From Azophilus sp026709365 (GTDB lineage: Bacteria; Pseudomonadota; Gammaproteobacteria; Pseudomonadales; Azotimanducaceae), in contig OZ241345.1 in NCBI GenBank assembly GCA_965200175.1, positions 1,116,001-1,180,000 of the forward strand: DNA of 64,000 nt, read 5' to 3'. The translations under genes and the position numbers were made by a program. Below, in pieces: positions 40,976 through 49,316 of the stretch. The notes beneath the pieces are model-generated. The model made no database searches. It saw only the letters and a program-made list of their open reading frames with translations, and was not told the origin of the DNA. Position 1 is the stretch's first letter; every line of letters begins with the position of its first letter.

Positions 40976-43097
40976 ATGAGAATTGCCGGTGTGCTACGCT
41001 TCGCGCCGTCCTGCCGAGTCGTGCCACCGCCCTCCATGCCCCATGCCGCCAGGTTTCATTGGCTTGCCTTAGCGTCCCTCCTGTGGGTTGGGGCGCTGCT
41101 GCGGGTCGCGCCGGTTGCTGCCGAGCCCGCGCATGGACACGCTGGTGATATGGACGAGCGTCTCGTCGAGGAGATCGTCGTTTACGGCCGTGCGGAGCGG
41201 CACATTGGCACTGCGGGCACAGCGTCGGAGGGCATCGTCGGCTACGCGGACTTTCATTTTCGGCCGCTGCTGCGGGTGGGGGAGCTGGTGGAGTCCGTGC
41301 CGGGCATGGTCGCCACCCAGCACTCCGGCACGGGCAAGGCCAATCAGTACTTCCTGCGCGGCTTCAATCTCGATCATGGCACCGATTTCTCAGCCCACCT
41401 TGATGGGGTGCCGCTCAACATGCGCTCCCACGGGCACGGGCAGGGCTACCTGGACCTCAACTTCATCATCCCCGAATTGGTCGAGACCGCCGCTTTCCGC
41501 AAGGGGCCCTACCATGCGGAAAAGGGCGACTTCTCATCGGCCGGCAGCATTGACTTCACCACTGCCGAGCGGCTGCAGCGACGCACGGTGCAGATGACCT
41601 TGGGGGAATGGGGCTATCGGCGCGGCATGGCCGCCGGCACGGCCGACATCGGCGGCGGCGCGCTCACTGGGGCAGTTGACGCCACCTTCAGCGCCGGTCC
41701 CTGGCAACTCGACGAGAACCTTAAGCAAGCCAAGCTCTACCTGGGCCATGCCTTCGACTGGAGAGGCGCTGCGGTGCGCGCCTCGCTTCAGGCCTACGAT
41801 GCGCACTGGGATGCCACCGACCAGATTCCCAAGCGCGCCGTGGCGGCGGGGCTGGTCGATGAGCGCGGCTTCATCGACCCGGATCCGGGCGGCCGGACCC
41901 GCCGTCTGGCCCTGACCGCGCAGGCGGCCTTCGATGCTTGGCAGGTCGGCGGCTACTTTCTGGATTACGACTTCAGGCTGTTCTCGAACTTCACCTACCT
42001 GCTTGAGGATCCGGTGCTCGGCGATGAGTTCGAGCAGCGCGACCGCCGCCATGTCTGGGGCGCTTGGGCGCGGGGCGAACGGGCCTCAGCGCTGGCTGGC
42101 CGTCCCGTTGTTTACCGTTGGGGGGGGCGATGCGCGCCTTGACGACATCGATGAGGTGGGGCTGCACGCCACGCGCGCCCGCCAGCGCATCCGAACCGCC
42201 CGGCAGGACCGGGTGCGGGAGCTGTCGGTGGGCGTCTTCGGGGAAGCGGACGCGCAGCTGACCGAGCGGCTGCGAACCGTCCTCGGACTGCGCGCCGACC
42301 GCTACGATTGGAAGGTATCGGCCATTCACCCGCAGGACAGCGGCTCCGGCAATGACCGGCAAGTCAGCCCCAAGGCCAATCTGGCCTACCGCGTGTACGA
42401 TGCCGTGGAGGCTTATGCGAGCTGGGGACGGGGCTTTCACTCCAACGACGTGCGGGCCGCTGGCGAACCCGGGCGGGACGGGGCGTTGCTCGCTCGCACG
42501 GAGGGCGCGGAACTGGGGTTGAGGGTTGAGGCTTCAAGGCGCTTCAACGCCACGTTGACTGGCTTTTGGCTGGAACTGGACTCGGAACTGGTCTATGTCG
42601 GCGATGCGGGTGCCACTGAGGCCAGCGCCCCCTCGGTGCGCAAGGGCGTCGAGCTGGCCGCCTTCTGGCGCATCGGCGAGCGATTGACCTTGCACGGGGC
42701 TTACGCGGCCAGCGACGCTAGGCTGAAGGGTGGCGGGGACGGCGCGGACCGCATCCCCGGCGCCGTGGAGAGGACGTTCTCCCTCGGCGCCAACGCGCTC
42801 TGGCCGAACGGACTGCACGTGAGCCTCACCGCACGGCATCTCGGCGGGGCGCCGCTGGTGGAGGACGGCTCGATACGGTCTCAACCCTCATGGCTGGTCA
42901 ACGCCGGCGCGGCCCTTCACTATGGTCGGCTGGAGTTCAAGGCGGAGCTGTTCAACGTGCTCGACTCAGGCGATGATGACATTGCCTACTACTACAAATC
43001 CCGGCTTGCAGGGGAGCCGGACCAAGGCGTGGCCGACATTCACTTCCATCCGCTGGAGCCGCGCACCCTGCGCGTGACCCTCGCCCTGCGCTTCTGA
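40976..43097 (+). pseudogene. ZnuD-like TonB-dependent receptor, frameshifted at a G8 tract
   Basis: The N-terminal part has a signal peptide (start at 40976 or 41036), a His-bearing linker (PAHGHAGD), a TonB box EEIVVYG and a plug (GELVESVPGMVATQHSGTGK, NQYFLRGFNLDHGTDFSAH). The frame runs to 42142 and then stops. The barrel's second half continues in another frame to the C-terminal LRVTLALRF at 43097. The break falls at eight G residues (42120-42127). With seven, the protein reads YRWGGDARLDDIDEVG without interruption. This is either a true ON/OFF phase-variable tract or a sequencing error. The neighbouring znu genes suggest zinc uptake. Confidence 0.85.
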
Positions 43098-43115
43098 CCG
43101 GGGGCGGTTGAGCCT

Positions 43116-44408
43116 TCAGCCTTCCGCCACCTCCCGCTCGATCAAGTCCGCGTACTTGGCCAGCGCCTGCTCCCGGCGCTTGACCAGGTGGTAGTCGGGG
43201 AACAGCGCCTCGGTGCCTTGGTAGCGGCCGAGCACCTGTCGCGCCACCGTCACCTTGTGAACCTCGGTGGGGCCGTCCGCCAAGCCCATGTGGAAGCTGT
43301 CGAGCACCCCGGCGGCGAACGGCATTTCGGTGGACAGGCCCAGGGAGCCATGCACCTGCAGGGCGCGGGCGTACACGTCGTGATAGACCTTGGGCATCTG
43401 CGCCTTCACCGCCGAGATGTCGGCCCGGACCTCCTTGTAGTTCCGAAGCCGGTCGATCTTCCAGGCGGTGCGCAGCACGAACAGGCGGAACTGCTCGATG
43501 TCGATCCAGCTGTCGGCGATCATGGCCTGCACCAACTGCTTCTGCGCGAGCACTTCGCCCTGGGTCTCCCGGGAGAGGGCGCGCTCGCACATCATGTCGA
43601 AGGCCCGCCGGATCTTGCCGACGGTGCGCATGGCGTGATGGATGCGGCCGCCGCCGAGCCGGGTCTGGGCGACGATGAAGCCTTGGCCGATCTCGCCGAG
43701 CAGGTGGTCGCGGGGCACGCGAACGTCGTTGTAGCGGATGTAGGCGTGCGACCCTGGGTTTTCGTAGCCGACCGCCACGTCGCGCAGGATCTCCACCCCC
43801 GGCGTGTCGGCGGGCACGATGAACATGGACATGCGCTGGTAGGCCGGCGCTTCCGGGTCGGTGACCGCCATGACGATCAGGAAGGAGGCGTGGCGGGCGT
43901 TCGACGAGAACCACTTCTCGCCGTTGATCACCCACTCATCGCCGATCAGTTCGGCGGCGCAGGTGAACACCTTGGGGTCGGCGCCGCCCTGGGGCTCGGT
44001 CATGGAGTAGCAGGAGCAGATCTCGTTGTCGAGCAGCGGCTGCAGATACTGGTCCTTCTGCGCCTGGGTGCCGTAGTGGGCCAGTATCTCGGCGTTGCCC
44101 GAGTCCGGCGCCTGGCAGCCGAACGCCACCGGCGCGCACCTCGCCCGGCCGAGGATTTCGTTCATCAGGCCCAGCTTGAGCTGGCCGTAGCCCTGGCCGC
44201 CCAGGTCCGGGCCGAGATGGCAGGCCCACAGGCCTCGCTGCTTAACCTCGGCCTGTAGGGGCGGAATGAGCTTCTCGCGATTCGGGTCCGTGAAGTCGTT
44301 GGGATGGCCGAGGATGAAGTCGAGGGGTTCGATCTCCTCGCGCACGAAGTCATCCATCCAGTCGAGTTCCCGCTGAAATTCGGGGTCGGTTGCAAAGTCC
44401 CAAGCCAT
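43116..44408 (-). CDS. Acyl-CoA dehydrogenase
   Basis: A 430-residue ACAD. Motifs seen are CSCYSMTEPQGGADPKVF, GEKWFSSNARHASFL, GGGRIHHAMRTVGKIRRAFDM and the C-terminal QVHGSLGLSTEMPF...MGLADGPTEVHK. It differs from the copy at 12201 but belongs to the same ACAD10/11-like branch. The ATG at 44406-44408 (MAWDF) is preferred to a TTG four codons upstream. It converges on the TonB receptor with an 18-bp gap. Substrate is likely a long-chain or branched acyl-CoA. Confidence 0.92.
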   Translation of the reverse strand: MAWDFATDPEFQRELDWMDDFVREEIEPLDFILGHPNDFTDPNREKLIPPLQAEVKQRGLWACHLGPDLGGQGYGQLKLGLMNEILGRARCAPVAFGCQAPDSGNAEILAHYGTQAQKDQYLQPLLDNEICSCYSMTEPQGGADPKVFTCAAELIGDEWVINGEKWFSSNARHASFLIVMAVTDPEAPAYQRMSMFIVPADTPGVEILRDVAVGYENPGSHAYIRYNDVRVPRDHLLGEIGQGFIVAQTRLGGGRIHHAMRTVGKIRRAFDMMCERALSRETQGEVLAQKQLVQAMIADSWIDIEQFRLFVLRTAWKIDRLRNYKEVRADISAVKAQMPKVYHDVYARALQVHGSLGLSTEMPFAAGVLDSFHMGLADGPTEVHKVTVARQVLGRYQGTEALFPDYHLVKRREQALAKYADLIEREVAEG

Positions 44409-44468
44409 GCGCGTTTCCAAAGTCGTGAAGTGTGCCCATTTAACGCCTGAAGTGGCGGTTTGTGAAGG

Positions 44469-44650
44469 CGCGCCCGCGGAGCGGGCGCGTTGGAGTTTCG
44501 CTGGCGCGAAACTCCGCGCTCGCCGCTTGGGTCAGGTTCCGACATCTTTTGAGCCCGCGCACCCGCTTTCCGGGTGCTTTGGAGTTTCGCTGGCGCGAAA
44601 CTCCGCACTCGTTGCCTGGTTTAAGGTCGATGTGTTTCTGCGCCCGCACA
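44469..44650. repeat. Tandem family A repeats
   Basis: Two copies lie head to tail. An initial hairpin GCGCCCGC / GCGGGCGC (44469-44488) is followed by GGAGTTTCGC / GCGAAACTCC (44492-44515), the tail module TGGGTCAGGTTCCGACATC...GAGCCCGCGCAC (44528-44563), a CACCCG / CGGGTG hairpin, and a second identical GGAGTTTCGC hairpin (44581-44604) with its own tail to ~44650. They occupy the whole 44409-44720 gap, where no gene is seen. Confidence 0.85.
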
Positions 44651-44720
44651 CTCGGCCCTGTTGAAACGATTCCCGCAAAGTGTGTTAGCTTGCGCCCACA
44701 GGCAGCGGCTTGCGGAAACC

Positions 44721-45362
44721 ATGAACGCAGCGGAAGCGAAATATGGGAATGGCGCACGAATCGTCACCGACGACGGCGTCGCCTTGGGCGATTCGCGCAC
44801 CCTGCAAGGCCTCTGGACGGAAGCGCAGTACCTGCGGTTGACCGACGGCTGCAACCATCGGATTGAGTTCACTGACGGACAGCTGGAGTTGCAGCCCATG
44901 CCCACCGATCGTCGCCAATCCATCCTGAAGTTTCTTTTCCGGGCGCTGCTGTTCGTTGAGGGTATTGGCGGCGTTGTCCACTTTGCGGCCCTGCGGCTGC
45001 GCGTTCGGGCGGGCAAGTTCCGCGAGCCGGATCTTTTGCTGTTGCTCGATGCTGCGGATCCGCGTCGGCAGGACGAATGCTGGCTGGGTGCGGATCTGGT
45101 GCTTGAGGTGGTCAGCCCCGACAACCCCGCCCGTGAATTGGTTGAGAAGCGCGCCGACTATGCTGAGGCGAACATCCCGGAGTATTGGATCGTCAACCCG
45201 ATGGATGAGACCTTGACCGTGCTCGTTCTGGTTGATGGCCAATACGCCGAGCGTGGCCTGTTCCGCCGCGGGCAGCAGGCCCGCTCAAGTTGCCTGCCGG
45301 ACTTTTCCGTGGCGGTGGCAGCCGTGTTCGATGCGGGCAAGCAGGGGCCTGATGCCCCGTAG
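44721..45362 (+). CDS. Uma2-family PD-(D/E)XK protein (DUF820)
   Basis: A 213-residue Uma2-fold nuclease-like protein. Motifs are RIEFTDGQLELQPMP, then KFREPDLLLLLD (Asp), DLVLEVVSPDNPARE (Glu of the ExxS/P motif), VEKRADYAEANIPEYWIVNP (Lys and YWIV), as in the family. The start MNAAEAKYG at 44721 follows GCGGAAACC; the upstream 20 codons of open frame belong to the repeat region. Uma2 genes are common in cyanobacteria and less so here. The true substrate is unknown. Confidence 0.85.
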   Translation: MNAAEAKYGNGARIVTDDGVALGDSRTLQGLWTEAQYLRLTDGCNHRIEFTDGQLELQPMPTDRRQSILKFLFRALLFVEGIGGVVHFAALRLRVRAGKFREPDLLLLLDAADPRRQDECWLGADLVLEVVSPDNPARELVEKRADYAEANIPEYWIVNPMDETLTVLVLVDGQYAERGLFRRGQQARSSCLPDFSVAVAAVFDAGKQGPDAP

Positions 45363-45383
45363 GCGCGGCTGCATCCCGTTGCC

Positions 45384-45791
45384 ATGAGCGTCCAGGGGAC
45401 GCCGGAGGCGGTGCTGAACGCGGTGGCGGCGGACGGGCCGCTGCTTGCCCATCACGGCATTCGGTTCGTGAGCGCCCGCGAGGGCAGGGCGGTGCTCCAG
45501 GCCAAGGCCAAGCAGGTGATGGTCAACGCTGGCGGGCGGGTTCACGGCGGCTTGGCTTTTCTTATGGCGGACACCGCCTGTGCTTACGCGCTGCGGAGCA
45601 TCAGCCCCGGCGGCGTCACCCAGAACGCCAACATGAACTACCTCAACGCCGTCGAGGCAGGCATGACGCTGGAAGCCGTCGCCGAAGTGGTCAAGGCCGG
45701 GACGCGGATCGCCAGCTTGAGGGTGGAGGTGCGTGCTGGCAGCCAATTGGTGGCCTATGGGATTTTCAACTTCGTGGTGCGCGAGGCCTAA
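45384..45791 (+). CDS. PaaI-family hotdog thioesterase
   Basis: A 135-residue acyl-CoA thioesterase. The catalytic region GGRVHGGLAFLMADTACAYAL holds the HGG motif and the acidic residue, and the MNYLNAV strand follows. It is probably a tetramer hydrolysing aryl- or hydroxyacyl-CoA. It lies 21 bp after the Uma2 gene in the same direction and upstream of a MITE. The many CoA-handling genes around it suit a housekeeping role in acyl-CoA turnover. Confidence 0.9.
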   Translation: MSVQGTPEAVLNAVAADGPLLAHHGIRFVSAREGRAVLQAKAKQVMVNAGGRVHGGLAFLMADTACAYALRSISPGGVTQNANMNYLNAVEAGMTLEAVAEVVKAGTRIASLRVEVRAGSQLVAYGIFNFVVREA

Positions 45792-45862
45792 GAAGCGGAG
45801 GTTCCTCCCGAGCGCATCGAACCAACCCTTGCCCGCTCCAGCCCGGAACTCAATGCGGGGTC

Positions 45863-46112
45863 ACGCCTCCCAACCTGCTTTGGCCAGCCTTGTTGGCCGG
45901 AACTCCCCGGTTCGTTTCGAGGGCGGGACGTCCTCCGCGGGATGACGCGGGAACCGAGCGTGACGCTTTGGAGCGAGGGCGGGGACGCCGTCGCTGCGCG
46001 GGATGGTGCTGGCCCAGAGCTTGGCGCTACGGAGCGAGGGCGTCCCGCCCTCGATTGGGAAAGGGCCAACAGGGTGCGCTTTCAGCATGGGCTGAAGCAG
46101 ATTTAGAGGCAT
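45863..46112. mobile_element. MITE-like element, family B, copy 3 (degenerate)
   Basis: A ~250-bp element whose right end TTTAGAGGCAT (to 46112) and left end ACGCCTCCCAACC (45863 on) resemble the family termini. The interior has GGGCGTCCCGCCC-type palindromes and the CCCCGGTTCGTTTCGAGGG segment in inverted orientation relative to copies 1 and 2. It is more diverged than the others. No gene is seen in 45792-46146. Confidence 0.6.
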
Positions 46113-46146
46113 GAATGAGATTGGCTGACGCGGGCAAGGCTGCTGA

Positions 46147-47286
46147 CTAGCCGGCTACTGCGCCGCAGGCGCGCAGGCGGGCCGCTGCCGCCTCATCAAA
46201 CCCGAACTCCCGCAGCAGCTCGTCCGTGTGCTCGCCGGGGGCCACCGCCGCGCCCGGCGTCCGCGGCGGCGTTCGGCTGAAGCGGGGGGCGGCGGCCGCC
46301 TGGTGCAGGCCGTCAATCTCCACGAAGGTGCTGCGGGCGCGGTTGTGCGGGTGGTCGATGGCGTCCTGGAAGTCCAGCACCGGGGCGTAGCAGATGTCGG
46401 TGCCGAGCATGATGGCGTCCCACTCCTCGCGGGTCTTGGTCTTGAAGATGCGCGCCAGGCGCTCGCGCATGGCGGGCCAGTTGCTGCGATCCATCTGCTC
46501 GGCCAGGCCGTCCTCCTCGCCGAGGCCGGATTTCTCCAGCAGCAGGGCGTAGAACTGGGGTTCGATGGAGCCGATGGAGACGTGCTTGCCGTCCTGGGTC
46601 TCGAAGGTGCCGTAGAAGTGGGCGCCGCCGTCGAGCATGTTGCGGCCCCGCTCGGGCAGCCACTGGCCGAGGTTCATCATGCCGAAGACGCCGTTCATCA
46701 ACAGTGCCGAGCCGTCGGTCATGGCGGCGTCCACCACCTGCCCCTTGCCGGAGCGGCCGCGCTCGAAGAGGGCCGCCACCATCCCGAAGGCCAGCAGCAT
46801 GCCGCCGCCGCCGAAGTCGCCCACCAGATTCAGCGGCGGCACCGGGGCGCCGTCCGGCTCGCCGATGGAATGCAGGGCGGCGGTCAGCGAGATGTAGTTG
46901 ATGTCGTGGCCGGCGGCGTGGGCCAAGGTGCCGGTCTGCCCCCAGCCGGTCATGCGCCCATAGATGAGGCCGGGGTTCCGTACCAGGCAGACGTCGGGGC
47001 CCAAGCCGAGCCGTTCCATGACGCCGGGGCGGAACCCCTCGATCAGCGCATCCGCCTGTTCCAGCAGCTTGAGCACCGTCTGCACGCCATCCGGGTTCTT
47101 CAGGTCCACCGCAATGCTGCGGCGCCCCCGCGCCAGAATGTCGGCGGGCCGGGGCGGTTGGCCGGCTGCCGAGGCCCGATCGATGCGAATGACCTCGGCA
47201 CCCATGTCGGCCAGCATCATGCCGCAGAAGGGGCCAGGGCCGATGCCCTGCAGTTCGATGACCCGAAGGCCGGTGAGTGGTCCCAT
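46147..47286 (-). CDS. CaiB/BaiF family CoA transferase, alpha-methylacyl-CoA racemase-like
   Basis: A 379-residue class III CoA-transferase-fold enzyme. The start GLRVIELQGIGPGPFCGMMLADMGAEVIRID is that of AMACR. The catalytic Asp lies in NLVGDFGGGGMLLAFG, and a His lies upstream in AAGHDINYISL; both match the AMACR His/Asp pair. It would epimerise 2-methylacyl-CoA in branched-chain or sterol side-chain oxidation. The downstream acyl-CoA dehydrogenase on the other side and the thioesterase fit. The ATG at 47284-47286 is well placed. Confidence 0.92.
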   Translation of the reverse strand: MGPLTGLRVIELQGIGPGPFCGMMLADMGAEVIRIDRASAAGQPPRPADILARGRRSIAVDLKNPDGVQTVLKLLEQADALIEGFRPGVMERLGLGPDVCLVRNPGLIYGRMTGWGQTGTLAHAAGHDINYISLTAALHSIGEPDGAPVPPLNLVGDFGGGGMLLAFGMVAALFERGRSGKGQVVDAAMTDGSALLMNGVFGMMNLGQWLPERGRNMLDGGAHFYGTFETQDGKHVSIGSIEPQFYALLLEKSGLGEEDGLAEQMDRSNWPAMRERLARIFKTKTREEWDAIMLGTDICYAPVLDFQDAIDHPHNRARSTFVEIDGLHQAAAAPRFSRTPPRTPGAAVAPGEHTDELLREFGFDEAAAARLRACGAVAG

Positions 47287-47386
47287 GTGCTTCTCCTTGA
47301 ATTGGTAACTTAGAACGCTCGCAGCAGGCCCGCTTCGCCTGCGGTGAAGCGGGTGCGCGTTTCGGCCGGCGGGTTGGTCACGGCGG

Positions 47387-48541
47387 CTAGAATGATCGCG
47401 GCATGCCGAGCACGTGCTCGCCGATGTAGCTTAGTATCAGGTTGGTCGAGATGGGCGCGATCTGGTAGAGGCGGGTTTCGCGGAACTTGCGCTCGATGTG
47501 GTACGCCTTGGCGAAGGCGAAGCCGCCGTGGGTTTGCAGGCAGACATCGCCCGCCTTCCACGAAGCCTCCGAGGCCAGCATCTTGGCCATGTTCGCCTCG
47601 GCCGCGCACGGCTCCCCCGCATCGAAGAGCCGCGCGCCCTTCTCCACCATCAGCCAAGCGGCCTCCACCTCCGCATAGCTGCGGGCAATGGGGAACTGAA
47701 CGCCTTGGTTTTGGCCGATGGGACGGTTGAACACTTCCCGCTCGTTGGCGTAGGCGCTGGCCTTGTCGATGAAGTAGCGGCCATCGCCCACGCACTCGGC
47801 GGCGATCAGGATGCGTTCGGCGTTCATGCCGTCGAGGATCACCTTGAAGCCTTGGCCCGCCTCGCCGAGCAGGTTGGCGGCCGGGATTTCGAGGTCGTCG
47901 AAGAACAGCGTGCAGCTGTGGTGGTTGATCATCGACTCGATGGGTTGGATGGTCAGCCCCGCTCCCTTGGCTTGGTTGACATCGACGATGAAGGCCGACA
48001 GGCCCTCGGTCTTGCGCCGCACTTGGTCGCGGGGGGTGGTGCGGGCCAGCAGCACCATCAGGTCGGAGTGCTCAATGCGGCTGATCCACACCTTCTGGCC
48101 GTTGACGACGTAAACGTCGCCCTCCCGGCGGGCGGTGGTCTTGAGGTTGGTGGTGTCGGTGCCGGTGCTGGGCTCGGTGACGCCGAAGCTCTGCAGGCGC
48201 AGTTCGCCGGCAGCGATTCTCGGCAGGTAGGTGCGCTTTTGCGCCTTGTTGCCGTGGCGCAGCACCGAGCCCATGACGTACATCTGCGCATGGCAGGCGC
48301 CGGCATGGGCGCCGGAGCGGCAGACCTCCTCCATGACCACCGCCGCTTCATGGACGCCCAAGCCGGCGCCGCCGTAGGCTTCGGGAATGAGCACGGTGAG
48401 GAAGCCCGACTCGGTCAGCTCGGCGACGAACTCGGTGGGGTAGCCCCGCTCGCGATCGAGCTTCAGCCAGTAGTCCTCCCCGTACTTGGCGCACAGCGCC
48501 CGCACGGCTTGGCGGATTTCGGTGACTTCCGGGGTTTCCAT
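47387..48541 (-). CDS. Acyl-CoA dehydrogenase
   Basis: A 384-residue ACAD. Motifs are FGVTEPSTGTDTTNLKTTA, GQKVWISRIEHSDLMVLLART, the INHHSCTLFFDDLEIPAANLLG segment, and the C-terminal QTHGGFAFAKAYHIERKFRETRLYQIAPIS with the catalytic-region Glu. It is the third ACAD in the window and closer to the short/branched-chain type. The start METPEVTEIRQ at 48539-48541 is chosen, as the open frame upstream is not family-like. It lies 100 bp upstream of the CaiB-type gene in the same direction, so both probably form one operon. Confidence 0.93.
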   Translation of the reverse strand: METPEVTEIRQAVRALCAKYGEDYWLKLDRERGYPTEFVAELTESGFLTVLIPEAYGGAGLGVHEAAVVMEEVCRSGAHAGACHAQMYVMGSVLRHGNKAQKRTYLPRIAAGELRLQSFGVTEPSTGTDTTNLKTTARREGDVYVVNGQKVWISRIEHSDLMVLLARTTPRDQVRRKTEGLSAFIVDVNQAKGAGLTIQPIESMINHHSCTLFFDDLEIPAANLLGEAGQGFKVILDGMNAERILIAAECVGDGRYFIDKASAYANEREVFNRPIGQNQGVQFPIARSYAEVEAAWLMVEKGARLFDAGEPCAAEANMAKMLASEASWKAGDVCLQTHGGFAFAKAYHIERKFRETRLYQIAPISTNLILSYIGEHVLGMPRSF

Positions 48542-48583
48542 AGGCGGGTAGAATAAGGATTTTCCGGTGATGGTAACAGCTTG

Positions 48584-49213
48584 ATGCCCGGTGGCCCCAT
48601 CGACTTGGCCAGCGTCGATCAGGTGCTGGCGACGGCCCGCTCGGTGCGCCGCCGGCTGGACTTCGACCGTCCCGTGGCGCCTGCGGAGATCCTCGACTGC
48701 ATCAACCTCGCCACCCAGGCGCCCACCGGCCTGGGCGGCGAAAGCTGGCGCTTCGTCGTGGTGACGGACCCGGCCCCCAAGCGGCGCTTGGCGGCGCTCT
48801 ACCAAGAGGCCCTGGAGGAGCTGGTGGCTGCCCGCGGCGTGGAGATCAAGCCCACCCAACGGGCGTTGGTCGCCCGTCTGCATGAGATTCCGGCGATGAT
48901 CCTGGTCTGCAACCTAGGCCTGCCGCCGGAGGCCGGCATTGCCGGCCAAGTGGGCTACTACGGTTCCATCCTGCCCGCCGCCTGGTCGCTGATGCTGGCG
49001 CTGCGGGCCAGGGGCATCGGCGCCACCTGGACCTCCCTGCTGGCCACCCGGCAGGCGGAGGTGGCGGCGGTGGTGGGCTTGCCCAAGGACGCCCTGCTGA
49101 CCGTGATGCTGCCCGTCGCCCACACCAAGGGAGCCAACCTGAAGCGGGCGAAGCGGCTGGACGCCCGGGCAGTGACCTTTTGGGACCAGTGGGGCCGAAC
49201 GCCCGCCGACTGA
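48584..49213 (+). CDS. Nitroreductase family protein
   Basis: A 209-residue FMN-dependent oxidoreductase. The FMN-phosphate arm is SVRRRLDFDRP, followed by LATQAPTGLGGESWRFVVV. The GIGATWTSLL segment and LPVAHTKG complete the fold. It would use NAD(P)H to reduce nitro compounds, quinones or similar. It is divergent from the ACAD gene with 42 bp between starts, implying shared promoter space. The ATG at 48584 is used in place of the overlapping TTG at 48581. Confidence 0.88.
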   Translation: MPGGPIDLASVDQVLATARSVRRRLDFDRPVAPAEILDCINLATQAPTGLGGESWRFVVVTDPAPKRRLAALYQEALEELVAARGVEIKPTQRALVARLHEIPAMILVCNLGLPPEAGIAGQVGYYGSILPAAWSLMLALRARGIGATWTSLLATRQAEVAAVVGLPKDALLTVMLPVAHTKGANLKRAKRLDARAVTFWDQWGRTPAD

Positions 49214-49264
49214 CCCCAGCGCGCCGTCAACCCCAAAAAACAGCGGTTGGCGGCGAGCTCATTG

Positions 49265-49303
49265 ACCATGAAATCTCGGTGTTAAACACCGAGATTTCAT
49301 GGT
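49265..49303. promoter_or_regulatory. Perfect 19-bp-arm palindrome at the start of a second AAA/DUF4143 gene
   Basis: ACCATGAAATCTCGGTGTT (49265-49283) and its exact reverse complement (49285-49303) surround a single A. It covers the ATG at 49299 and ends 13 bp before the GTG at 49317. The sequence is unrelated to the palindrome at 21394, but position and arm length are the same. Confidence 0.8.
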
Positions 49304-49316
49304 AAGTTTTCCACTT

